NCBI GenBank assembly: GCA_017452565.1
Contig: JAFTMF010000021.1
Location: 1 to 12,137, forward strand
Reading direction: 5' to 3'
Length of the DNA stretch: 12,137 nt
From: Clostridia bacterium
Lineage (GTDB): Bacteria > Bacillota > Clostridia > Oscillospirales > CAG-272
Shown one piece after another: positions 5,755-12,137 of this stretch. Each line of letters begins with the position of its first letter. Position 1 is the first letter of the stretch. The position numbers and the translations under genes are program-made. The notes below the pieces were generated by a model. It had not been told where the DNA came from and searched no databases. It was given only the letters and a program-made list of their open reading frames with translations.

Positions 5755-6858
5755 ATGTCACCCATCACTCGAATTGCTCTGCGAAGAATCAAGCGTGATC
5801 TTGGAAAAAGCATTTTGCTGATGGTTGCAATCTTTGTTTCCACGTTGGTGATCTCTTTTCTTTTGTTTTTGGAGTTGCGGATTCTACCAATCCAAGAAGC
5901 AGAGTATAGCGCTTTGCCATTTCAAATGTTTCTTGCCAATGTCAGAAGCGGTGTGAATATTACAGTTGTATGCGTGGCTTTGCTGGCTTTACTTACAATG
6001 CGAATGCATTTTGGAGTGCGTCAAGAGGAAAATGCGCAGACACTTGCAGTTTTGACCAGCGTTGGTGCTGTAAATCGTCAAATCCGAAAGCTAATTTGGA
6101 TAGATATTCTGGTTTTGTATATTCCGTCGGTCGTTTTAGGAGTTGGAGTCGGAACGATTTTCTGCATTCTGATTGAGAGTGGCCTTGAAGTAGGAAAAAC
6201 AGTTGATTCGGCTGAACTGATGCTATATGCAATGGTGGCTATAGCTATGATTGCAATAGGAATCGGAATGATCATTCTCAGCAATTTACTGCCTAAAATG
6301 GGCATCAAACGCCGTTCGGTAATTGGATCTGTGAAAAAGCACAATCTCAAAGCATCTCAGCAAAAGCATAGTTATCGTCAATCCCGTACCTATCGAGAAC
6401 AAGCATTGATAAAACGCTTGGCGAAAAAAAGCGTTGATTATCATTCCAAAACCTACAATGAAATCGCATTGACCTTTGCCTTGGCGGCAATGTATCCTAT
6501 TTTGGCAATCTTGCTGTTTTGGTACGTAGGGAACACGAACGTCCTGTTTGAAACCTATCAGCAGGGAGAGATTGATGCTGCACTTTCTGCATTGGAGCAG
6601 ATTTTTGCATTATTAGGGATTAGTTTTGCAGTCTTGACCGTAGTGGGATTCTTGCAAGCCTTTTTGATGGCGCGGGTGCAATTTTTTGCACGCAAAAGAG
6701 TAACGCAGGTCTATTTGTCGGTCGGGATGCCGGAATCGGATATCCATAAAATGATTCGCGCCGAATTGAAAAGCGTAGTGCTTCGATCGGTTATTATTTT
6801 AATTTTCAGCACTTATATAATCAATGCGTGGTTTGCAATGGTTATGAGCAGTCTATAA
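5755..6858 (+). CDS. FtsX-like ABC permease, apparently short at the C-terminus
   Basis: The permease partner of the preceding ATPase has 367 residues and about seven membrane segments (19-40, 67-84, 114-139, 155-178, 237-258, 284-304, 341-362). I chose the ATG at 5755 because GGAGG (5742-5746) is 8 bases away; the in-frame ATG at 5749 is only 2 bases away. Two FtsX-like units are seen. The first has the pattern LAVLTSVGAVNRQIRKLIW followed by three further segments. The second, YLSVGMPESDIHKMIRAE, is followed by just one segment before the stop. FtsX domains normally have two more segments there, so this copy is either naturally short or truncated. No continuation is visible in any frame after 6858. 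No T-rich terminator follows. Confidence 0.85.
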   Translation: MSPITRIALRRIKRDLGKSILLMVAIFVSTLVISFLLFLELRILPIQEAEYSALPFQMFLANVRSGVNITVVCVALLALLTMRMHFGVRQEENAQTLAVLTSVGAVNRQIRKLIWIDILVLYIPSVVLGVGVGTIFCILIESGLEVGKTVDSAELMLYAMVAIAMIAIGIGMIILSNLLPKMGIKRRSVIGSVKKHNLKASQQKHSYRQSRTYREQALIKRLAKKSVDYHSKTYNEIALTFALAAMYPILAILLFWYVGNTNVLFETYQQGEIDAALSALEQIFALLGISFAVLTVVGFLQAFLMARVQFFARKRVTQVYLSVGMPESDIHKMIRAELKSVVLRSVIILIFSTYIINAWFAMVMSSL

Positions 6859-6907
6859 ACCGCACAAAATAAAAATACGAGAAATCACAAAATTCTCGCC
6901 GAATCTG

Positions 6908-6936
6908 TTGACAAGTGTCGGAAAATAGACTATAAT
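6908..6936 (+). promoter_or_regulatory. Consensus sigma-A promoter of the transketolase operon
   Basis: A perfect TTGACA (6908-6913) and a perfect TATAAT (6931-6936) are spaced by exactly 17 bases. Start of transcription near 6943 gives a leader of about 48 bases, with GGAGG at 6981-6985. The fully consensus boxes predict strong constitutive expression. Confidence 0.9.
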
Positions 6937-6990
6937 AAATCATATACTGTCGCATTATGCGCACCCCCATCAAACAATCCGGAGGATAAC

Positions 6991-7824
6991 ATGGATTCTA
7001 CTAAACTGTTAGAGCTGAAAAAAACAGCCGTAAACGTCCGCAAATGGGCGCTGACTGCCGTTTACAAGGCACAGAGCGGCCATCCCGGCGGATCGCTGTC
7101 TCTGGCTGACATCATCACCTATCTGTACTTCGCAGAGATGAAGGTCGATCCCCAAAACCCCGCTGATCCTATGCGTGACCGCTTCGTGCTGTCTAAGGGT
7201 CACTGCTCCCCCGCCTACTATGCTGCACTGGGTCTGAAGGGCTACTTCGACGTGAAGGGGCTGGAAACCTTCCGTCAGATTGATAGCATCTTCCAGGGTC
7301 ACCCCGATATGAAGGGCGTTCCCGGCGTAGATATGTCTACCGGTTCTCTGGGTATGGGCATCTCCGCCGCTTGCGGTATGGCACTGGCAGGCCGCGGCAA
7401 GTACCGTGTGTACACCGCTCTCGGCGACGGCGAGTGTCAGGAGGGCTCTGTTTGGGAAGCCGCTATGCTGGCCGCTCACTATAAGCTGGACAATCTGGTA
7501 GCGATGATCGACTTCAACGGCCTCCAGATCGGCGGTAACATCACCGACGTTATGAATCCTACTCCCTTTGATAAGAAATTTGAAGCCTTCGGCTGGCACA
7601 CCATTGTCATCGACGGCCACGACTTCGAGCAGATCGAAGCAGCCCTGAACGAGGCGCGCACCGTCAAGGACAAGCCCACCGCCATCATTTGCAAGACCGC
7701 AAAGGGCAAGGGCGTATCCTATATGGAAAACAACTACAAGTGGCACGGCAACGCTCCCAAGACTCCGGAGTACGAGCAGGCCATGAACGAACTGAACGCA
7801 TGGGAGGTGTCCCTCAATGGCTGA
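6991..7824 (+). CDS. Transketolase, N-terminal (thiamine-diphosphate-binding) subunit
   Basis: Transketolase transfers two-carbon ketol units in the non-oxidative pentose phosphate pathway. In many Clostridia and archaea it is encoded as two chains; this 277-residue chain is the first. It carries the PP-domain: SGHPGG (29-34), SKGHCSPAYY (68-77), and the thiamine diphosphate and metal motif GDGECQEGSVWEAAM (145-159) ending at Asn176 (IDFNGLQIGG). GGAGG stands 5 bases before the ATG. Its coding end overlaps the start of the second subunit by 8 bases, keeping their production equal. Codon use is strongly biased, as expected for a highly expressed central-metabolism gene. Confidence 0.95.
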   Translation: MDSTKLLELKKTAVNVRKWALTAVYKAQSGHPGGSLSLADIITYLYFAEMKVDPQNPADPMRDRFVLSKGHCSPAYYAALGLKGYFDVKGLETFRQIDSIFQGHPDMKGVPGVDMSTGSLGMGISAACGMALAGRGKYRVYTALGDGECQEGSVWEAAMLAAHYKLDNLVAMIDFNGLQIGGNITDVMNPTPFDKKFEAFGWHTIVIDGHDFEQIEAALNEARTVKDKPTAIICKTAKGKGVSYMENNYKWHGNAPKTPEYEQAMNELNAWEVSLNG

Positions 7825-8761
7825 GAAGATTGCAACCAGAGAAAGCTATGGCAACGGTCTGGTAGAGCTGGGCGCTAAGTACCCCGAAATCGTGGTACTG
7901 GATGCTGACCTTGCCGAGTCCACTAAAACCGTTTACTTTAAGAAAGCATACCCCGACCGTTTCTTCGACTGCGGCATCGCAGAGCAGAATATGGTGGCAG
8001 TTGCGGCAGGTCTTGCTACCTGCGGAAAGATCCCCTTCTGCTCCTCCTTCGCAATGTTCGCATCGGGCAGAGCCTTTGATCAGGTTCGCAACGGCGTGGC
8101 ATATCCCAAGCTGAACGTGAAGATCTGCGCTACTCACGCAGGTATCACCGTAGGCGAAGACGGCGCTACCCACCAGTGTCTGGAGGATATGGGCATTATG
8201 CGCACCATCCCCAATATGGTAGTGCTGAACCCCGGTGACGACGTAGAGGCCAAAGCCGCTCTCCGTGCCGCCGCTGAGCATAAGGGCCCTGTTTATATGC
8301 GATTTGGCCGCGCACCCGTACCGGTGCTGTTCGACGCGAACACCTTCAAGTTCGAAATCGGCAAGGGTCAGATCCTCGCCGAGGGTTCCGACGTGACCAT
8401 CGTGGCAACCGGTATTATGCTGGAAGCAGCCCTGAATGCTAAGCAGCTGCTGGCAAACGAGGGTATCTCCGCAGAGGTTATCGACATCTGCACCATCAAG
8501 CCCATCGACCGTGATCTCCTGCTGGCATCTGCCGCAAAGACCGGTGCAGTGGTAACTGCCGAAGAGCACAACATCATCGGCGGCCTGGGTTCTGCGGTAG
8601 CAGAGGTGCTGTGCGAAGGCCTGCCCGTTCCGATGCGCCGTGTCGGTGTAGAGGATCAGTTCGGCCGTTCCGGTAAGGTTCCCGCACTGCTGGAGTTCTA
8701 CGGACTCACCGCAGAAAACATCGCTTGCAAGGCAAAAGAAGCCATTGCAATGAAAAAATAA
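7817..8761 (+). CDS. Transketolase, C-terminal (pyrimidine-binding) subunit
   Basis: This 314-residue chain supplies the Pyr domain and the C-terminal domain of the split transketolase. The catalytic Glu that activates thiamine diphosphate is Glu56 in DCGIAEQNMV. Further family blocks are VLDADLAEST (28-37), ATHAGITVGEDGATHQ, RTIPNMVVLNP, the C-terminal domain TIVATGIMLEAALNA and TAEEHNIIGGLGSAVAE. GGAGG at 7802-7806 lies inside the first subunit gene, 10 bases before the ATG, in the 8-base overlap arrangement. A DXPS-type enzyme would be one long chain, which argues against that alternative. A strong terminator follows 15 bases after the stop. Confidence 0.95.
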   Translation: MAEKIATRESYGNGLVELGAKYPEIVVLDADLAESTKTVYFKKAYPDRFFDCGIAEQNMVAVAAGLATCGKIPFCSSFAMFASGRAFDQVRNGVAYPKLNVKICATHAGITVGEDGATHQCLEDMGIMRTIPNMVVLNPGDDVEAKAALRAAAEHKGPVYMRFGRAPVPVLFDANTFKFEIGKGQILAEGSDVTIVATGIMLEAALNAKQLLANEGISAEVIDICTIKPIDRDLLLASAAKTGAVVTAEEHNIIGGLGSAVAEVLCEGLPVPMRRVGVEDQFGRSGKVPALLEFYGLTAENIACKAKEAIAMKK

Positions 8762-8776
8762 GCAAAACTACAATAT

Positions 8777-8805
8777 AGGACACCGAACCCCTCGGTGTCC
8801 TTTTT
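8777..8805 (+). terminator. Terminator of the transketolase operon
   Basis: A perfect 10-bp stem (8777-8786 with 8792-8801) and a 5-base loop are followed by TTTTT up to 8805. It ends only 10 bases before the start codon of the next gene. Confidence 0.9.
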
Positions 8806-8815
8806 GGATTTGAGT

Positions 8816-9655
8816 ATGAAGAACAAACTAAAAATCGGCTTGTCCGTTTTACTGGCCCTTTTGGCTGTTGCCGGATCGGTGGGTCTGTGGGCGTGGCAGA
8901 ATCATTCGCACCTTCGGCTAACCGAAGGAAAGCTCCAACTTCATTTCATCGACGTAGGGCAGGGAGATGCGGCACTGCTCGTTCTGCCCACGGGCGAGCG
9001 GATTATGATTGATACCGGCACCGAAGAGAGCGGGGAAGCGATTCTCGCCCACTTGGCGAAATGGGATGTGAAAGCGCTGGATTTGGTGATCCTCTCCCAC
9101 AATCACGATGACCACGCAGGCGGACTTGCGGTACTATCGGATGCAATTGCCATCGGCGGGGTGTTATATGCCGGCGAAGCACCGAAAAATTGCAATCTTG
9201 ATCTGCGAGAGGTCCAAGCCGGAGACGCCTTCACCATAGGAGACGTCCACTTTGCTGTGCTGGGGCCGCTTACTGACGAAGAATCAGAGAATCGCAGTAT
9301 GATTTTGCGGGTCGATTACGGCGAGCGCTCCTTCCTCTTTACCGGCGATGCGGAAGAGGAGGAAGAAGTGATGCTGGTAGAGCAGATGTCAGACTATCTG
9401 AACGTGGATCTGCTGAAGGTAGCTCATCACGGATCTGCGTATTCGTCCGCCGAATTGTTTTTGCAGGCGGTTAGTCCGGATATTGCTGTTATCTCCGCCT
9501 CTGCGGACAATAACTTCGGCCATCCTGCTCCCACAACGGTGGAAAAACTGAAATCAATGGGCGCTATGGTCTATCGAACCGACCGACAGGGTACGCTGGT
9601 TTTTCTCTGCGACGGGCACACCCTTACCCGCTATCGCTCTGCTTGGAAAATTTGA
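8816..9655 (+). CDS. Membrane-anchored ComEC-like metallo-beta-lactamase-fold hydrolase
   Basis: This 279-residue protein has a short basic N-terminus and one hydrophobic segment (residues 7-27), then an extracellular metallo-beta-lactamase domain like the C-terminal nuclease-like domain of the DNA-uptake protein ComEC. Motifs: FIDVGQGDA (44-52), IDTG (65-68), the metal ligands His95-x-His97-x-Asp99-His100 (SHNHDDHAGG), TGDAE (176-180) and KVAHHGS (201-207), then FGHP near 234. The ComEC channel itself is absent, so it is a free-standing relative that may act on extracellular nucleic acid or phosphoester. I chose the ATG at 8816; a GTG at 8795 would lie in the transketolase terminator. Only a weak GGA (8806-8808) precedes it, and no promoter of its own is visible. 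Confidence 0.88.
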   Translation: MKNKLKIGLSVLLALLAVAGSVGLWAWQNHSHLRLTEGKLQLHFIDVGQGDAALLVLPTGERIMIDTGTEESGEAILAHLAKWDVKALDLVILSHNHDDHAGGLAVLSDAIAIGGVLYAGEAPKNCNLDLREVQAGDAFTIGDVHFAVLGPLTDEESENRSMILRVDYGERSFLFTGDAEEEEEVMLVEQMSDYLNVDLLKVAHHGSAYSSAELFLQAVSPDIAVISASADNNFGHPAPTTVEKLKSMGAMVYRTDRQGTLVFLCDGHTLTRYRSAWKI

Positions 9656-9663
9656 TGAGCCAT

Positions 9664-9692
9664 CCAAAATTTTTCAAGATTTTGGTTTTTTT
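9664..9692 (+). terminator. Terminator after the MBL-fold gene
   Basis: A 7-bp stem (CCAAAAT at 9664-9670 with ATTTTGG at 9679-9685) and an 8-base loop are followed by seven T residues (9686-9692). The stem is A/T-rich and weak but the T run is long. Confidence 0.7.
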
Positions 9693-9693
9693 G

Positions 9694-9710
9694 TTGCAAG
9701 ATACTTGCAA
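9694..9710. promoter_or_regulatory. Perfect 7-3-7 palindrome, candidate operator
   Basis: TTGCAAG and CTTGCAA form a perfect inverted repeat around ATA. The right half contains the -35 box of the decarboxylase promoter. A dimeric repressor bound here would block RNA polymerase. The binding protein is unknown, and no regulator gene is seen in the window. Confidence 0.55.
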
Positions 9711-9733
9711 AAACGAATCGGATATTGTATAAT
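9705..9733 (+). promoter_or_regulatory. Sigma-A promoter of the decarboxylase operon
   Basis: TTGCAA (9705-9710) and a perfect TATAAT (9728-9733) are spaced by 17 bases. Transcription from about 9740 leaves a 100-base leader before the ATG at 9841. Apart from short imperfect stems I see no recognisable riboswitch in that leader. Confidence 0.8.
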
Positions 9734-9840
9734 AGAATATAAACTGGGGGATAAGGTTGTTTGATCCGTCATCCTCCATTCTGCCGTTCACCGACAGCGG
9801 ACGGCGCGATTTTGCAGGCTGTCGAGAGAAGGAGAACAAT

Positions 9841-11235
9841 ATGAATAATCAGATCAGTCCGCTGACCCGTACAGGTTTGGCGTATGAGAAACTGAACGCT
9901 CTGTTTGACGAAGGAACCTTCGTGGAATTGGGTGCTTACCTCAGCGACAAGGCTTATGCGGGCGTAATTTGCGGCTACGGCGCCGTGGACGGCGCACTCA
10001 CCTTTGCCTTTGCGCAGGCTTATGACCGCGACAAGGGCGCACTGGGTACTATCGAATCCCGGAAAATCTGTGATCTTTACGATCAGGCAAAGAAATGCGG
10101 TGCTCCCGTGGTAGGCGTATTCGCATCTGCAGGTGCAAAGGTGGAGGAAGGCTCCGCAGCACTGGCCGCATTTGGCAGCCTCCTCAAGAAGATCAGCGAC
10201 GTCTCGGGCGTTGTTCCCCAGATCGCCGTGATCGACGGTGTATGTGCCGGTCTGTCCGCTACCGCAGCTTCTATGTTTGACCTGGTAGTTGCATCGGAAG
10301 GTGCGTCCTACTACATCTGCCCTCCCAACGTGCAGAAGAATGCCGGTGCAGAAGGCGCCGGAACCATCGCTACCGCTGCCAAGAATGGCGTGATCGACGT
10401 GGTTTGCCCCGATTCCGCTTCTGCTATCGCTAAAGCAAGAGCGCTGGTGGCAATGATTCCTCAGAACAACCGTCAGGGTCTGGCTTATATCGAAGCAGGC
10501 GACGATCTCAGCCGTCCTACCCCCGAGGTAGCATCTGCGGCCGATGCGAACGCTCTGCTGTCTGCCATTGCCGATAACGGCACCTACACTCTTCTGAAGG
10601 AAACCTGCGCTTCCGAGGTTGCAGTTGCCATTGCTTCTCTGGGCTCTATGACCGCAGGTGTGATTGCCAACAACGCAGGCGCCGCTCTCACTCCCAAGGC
10701 AGCCCGCAAGATCGCACAGTTTATTACCTTCTGCGATAATTTCTCTATCCCCGTAGTTACGCTGGTGAATACCATCGGTATTGATGCATCCGTGGATGCT
10801 GAAAACGCTCCCGACGCCCCCGAATATGCACGTCTGGCTGCCGCTTACGCCGGTGCAACCTGTGCGAAGGTAACCGCAGTGGTTGGTAAGGCATACGGTG
10901 CTGCCTTCACTCTGCTGGGCTCTCGCTCGGTAGGCGCAGATATGGTACTGGCTCTGCCTACTGCCGAGATTTCGGTAATCGAACCCGATGCTGCAGTACA
11001 GTTCCTGTACGGCGACGAGATCAAGGCTTCTGCCGATCCCGTTGCAATGCGTGCTGAGAAGAAACAGGTTTGGACTACCGAGAAGGCATCTGCCGAGGCT
11101 GCCGCAAGAGTAGGCGAGGTAGACGACGTGGTAGCTCCCGAAGAGCTGCGCGCGCGCATCATCTCCGCTTGTATGATGCTCTGGTCCAAGGCTGAGGGCG
11201 ATATCCGCCGTAAGCACTCCAAGCTACCCTTCTGA
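9841..11235 (+). CDS. Biotin-dependent acyl-CoA carboxyltransferase, decarboxylase alpha subunit-like
   Basis: This 464-residue crotonase-fold protein resembles the alpha subunit of Na+-translocating methylmalonyl-CoA or glutaconyl-CoA decarboxylases, which moves a carboxyl group from an acyl-CoA to biotin. AAGGAG lies 6 bases before the ATG; an upstream TTG frame (9757) lacks a ribosome site. The N-half has LFDEGTFVELGAYL, ICGYGAVDGALTF, SAGAKVEEG (96-104), SGVVPQIAVIDGVCAGLSAT. The C-half has GVIANNAGAALTPKAARKIAQF, TLVNTIG and KAYGAAF (350-356) with LPTAEISVIEPDAA. It is shorter than the usual 500-plus residues. Classical glycine-rich blocks are altered: SGGAR is SAGAK, and the usual CAGGAV is CAGLSA. 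It leads an operon with OadG-like and biotin-carrier genes, which supports the decarboxylase role. The substrate cannot be fixed from the sequence; methylmalonyl-CoA is one candidate. Confidence 0.85.
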   Translation: MNNQISPLTRTGLAYEKLNALFDEGTFVELGAYLSDKAYAGVICGYGAVDGALTFAFAQAYDRDKGALGTIESRKICDLYDQAKKCGAPVVGVFASAGAKVEEGSAALAAFGSLLKKISDVSGVVPQIAVIDGVCAGLSATAASMFDLVVASEGASYYICPPNVQKNAGAEGAGTIATAAKNGVIDVVCPDSASAIAKARALVAMIPQNNRQGLAYIEAGDDLSRPTPEVASAADANALLSAIADNGTYTLLKETCASEVAVAIASLGSMTAGVIANNAGAALTPKAARKIAQFITFCDNFSIPVVTLVNTIGIDASVDAENAPDAPEYARLAAAYAGATCAKVTAVVGKAYGAAFTLLGSRSVGADMVLALPTAEISVIEPDAAVQFLYGDEIKASADPVAMRAEKKQVWTTEKASAEAAARVGEVDDVVAPEELRARIISACMMLWSKAEGDIRRKHSKLPF

Positions 11236-11246
11236 GGAGGATCCAT

Positions 11247-11648
11247 ATGATGCTGAATCTGTTGTCCGACACCCTTAGCTGGGGTGATCGGCTGAACTAT
11301 ATGGGCATCGGCGTGCTGATGGGTATAGTAGTCATTTTTGCGGTGCTGGCTCTCCTTTGGCTGATTTTGGAAGTTTTCGGTGCAGTTGCGCGCCGTGGAC
11401 AAGAAGCTCCCGCAAAGCCCAAGGTACAGACACCCGCTCCCGTAGTGGAAACGCCTGCTGCTCCCGTACAGCAAACAGCGCCAATGCAGCAAGCTCCGTC
11501 TGCCGGCGATGACGAAATCGTTGCCGCTATTACCGCCGCTCTGGCCGTTTATCTGGAAGAGGCAAAGGCTTCCTCTCACTCTATCAACGGCTTCAGAGTA
11601 GTCTCCTTTAAGAAAGTGGGCACTGCCGCTCACTGGAATCAAAACTGA
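11247..11648 (+). CDS. OadG-like gamma/delta subunit of a Na+-pump decarboxylase
   Basis: This 133-residue protein has one membrane helix (about residues 20-45, GIGVLMGIVVIFAVLALLWLI) near the N-terminus. A Pro/Ala-rich linker (about 53-87) follows, then a small C-terminal region DDEIVAAITAALAVYLEEA and FRVVSFKKVGTAAHWNQN. That layout matches the OadG/MmdD family, which tethers the carboxyltransferase to the membrane-embedded beta subunit. AGGAGG (11235-11240) overlaps the end of the preceding gene, and two adjacent ATGs (11247 and 11250) are both possible starts. A gap of 11 bases separates it from the carboxyltransferase gene, so co-translation is likely. Confidence 0.88.
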   Translation: MMLNLLSDTLSWGDRLNYMGIGVLMGIVVIFAVLALLWLILEVFGAVARRGQEAPAKPKVQTPAPVVETPAAPVQQTAPMQQAPSAGDDEIVAAITAALAVYLEEAKASSHSINGFRVVSFKKVGTAAHWNQN

Positions 11649-11684
11649 GTCAATCGGTATCCCATCGAAAGAAAGGAATTTATT

Positions 11685-12080
11685 ATGAGAAAGTTTAATG
11701 TTACCGTAAACGGTATCGTATATGAAGTAGAAGTGGAAGAGGTTGCCGCAGGCGCCGCTCCCGTTGCTCCTGTTGCAGCTCCTGTTGCTCCCAAAGCCGC
11801 TCCCGTTGCAGCTGCACCTGCTCCCAAGGCAGCTCCTGCCGCTCCTGTGGCTACCGGATCTGCAGGCGCCGTTTCCATCAAGGCTCCTATGCCCGGTACG
11901 ATTTTGGACGTAAAGGTTTCCGTTGGCGCATCTGTAAAGAAGGGCGATATCGTTGCCATTCTGGAAGCAATGAAGATGGAAAACGAAATCTTCGCTCCTC
12001 AGGACGGCGTGGTTGCCTCCGTCAACGTCAGCAAGGGCGCATCGGTCAATGCAGATGATCTGCTGGTCAGCTTGAACTGA
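11685..12080 (+). CDS. Biotin carboxyl carrier protein of the decarboxylase (gamma/MmdC-like)
   Basis: This 131-residue protein carries biotin on Lys97 in the invariant motif EAMKMENE (94-101) and shuttles carboxyl groups between the carboxyltransferase and the beta subunit. The N-terminus (MRKFNVTVNGIVYEVEVEEV) is the short domain usual for decarboxylase carriers. A flexible Ala/Pro-rich linker of about 40 residues follows (21-60), then the biotinyl domain (63-131) with APMPGTILDV and PQDGVVASVNVSKG. AAAGGA at 11672-11677 is 7 bases before the ATG. Codon use is strongly biased, and the linker uses repeated Ala/Pro codons such as GCTCCT. Confidence 0.93.
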   Translation: MRKFNVTVNGIVYEVEVEEVAAGAAPVAPVAAPVAPKAAPVAAAPAPKAAPAAPVATGSAGAVSIKAPMPGTILDVKVSVGASVKKGDIVAILEAMKMENEIFAPQDGVVASVNVSKGASVNADDLLVSLN

Positions 12081-12081
12081 C

Positions 12082-12105
12082 CCCTCAACGGGTTTACTGT
12101 GAGGG
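12082..12105 (+). promoter_or_regulatory. Hairpin covering the ribosome site of the next gene
   Basis: CCCTCA (12082-12087) can pair with TGAGGG (12100-12105), which contains the likely ribosome binding site of the gene starting at 12112. Six base pairs with a 12-base loop could damp its translation or protect the upstream mRNA end. It is a weak structure and has no T run, so it is not a terminator. Confidence 0.35.
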
Positions 12106-12111
12106 TAATCT

Positions 12112-12137
12112 ATGAATCTGACAGAAACAATTCTTAA
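12112..12137 (+). CDS. Start of the next gene, probably decarboxylase beta subunit (cut by the window)
   Basis: Eight codons are visible (MNLTETIL), preceded by GAGGG at 12101-12105 with a 6-base gap. Its place directly after the alpha, gamma/delta and biotin-carrier genes is where the Na+-translocating beta subunit (OadB/MmdB family, many membrane helices) normally stands. The identity rests on gene order alone. Confidence 0.45.

Noticed and set aside
6878..6898. 6-bp hairpin CGAGAA/TTCTCG after the FtsX-like permease as a terminator
   Set aside because: The stem is short and no T run follows on the plus strand. The T-rich side faces the minus strand, where there is no gene.
9741..9840. Possible riboswitch or attenuator in the 100-base leader of the decarboxylase operon
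   Set aside because: Only short imperfect stems are visible, with no known riboswitch core and no intrinsic terminator.
9769..11217. Minus-strand frame of 482 codons opposite the carboxyltransferase gene
   Set aside because: Cys- and Gly-rich composition and lack of a ribosome site show it to be a shadow of strongly codon-biased coding sequence.
1..12137. CRISPR array, insertion sequence or toxin-antitoxin pair
   Set aside because: No regularly spaced repeats, no transposase and no paired small genes of recognised families were seen. Known accessory content is limited to the integrase end of an element.

Overview
The window looks like a piece of a Gram-positive Clostridia chromosome, most likely a gut relative of the Oscillospiraceae/Ruminococcaceae. 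The clues are strong AGGAGG-type ribosome binding sites, consensus sigma-A promoters with 17-bp spacers, a transketolase split into two subunits, a CotH-type lipoprotein and a biotin-dependent Na+-pump decarboxylase operon. The genus is inferred from gene style only.

Left end (1-1650): the 3' part of a tyrosine-recombinase integrase, a 64-residue unknown protein, then about 740 bases without a protein gene. This stretch holds an intact minus-strand tRNA-Pro(TGG), a degenerate tRNA-Pro-like gene exactly 200 bases further on, a minus-strand promoter for both, a terminator, and several GGTCAAA repeats on both sides of the intact tRNA. It reads as the edge of an integrated element that probably extends left beyond the window. 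The paired tRNA-plus-repeat units suggest more than one integration at the same tRNA.

Middle (1790-6858): a secreted CotH-family lipoprotein with a strong promoter meets, tail to tail, a small ABC_trans_CmpB-type membrane protein on the minus strand. Divergent from the latter is tadA, which makes wobble inosine in tRNA. It is translationally coupled to an unrecognised 115-residue protein. Then comes a two-gene ABC exporter, a MacB/LolD-type ATPase with an FtsX-like permease that seems to lack its last membrane segments.

Right part (6908-12137): a consensus promoter drives the two transketolase subunits, whose ORFs overlap by 8 bases and end at a strong terminator. A membrane-anchored ComEC-like metallo-beta-lactamase-fold hydrolase follows directly. 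After a second terminator, a promoter overlapped by a perfect 7-3-7 palindrome drives a decarboxylase operon: a short, divergent carboxyltransferase (alpha), an OadG-like gamma/delta membrane subunit, a biotin carrier protein, and the first 8 codons of the next gene, probably the Na+-pumping beta subunit. In such complexes the carboxyltransferase moves CO2 from an acyl-CoA or keto acid to biotin on the carrier. The beta subunit releases it while exporting Na+.
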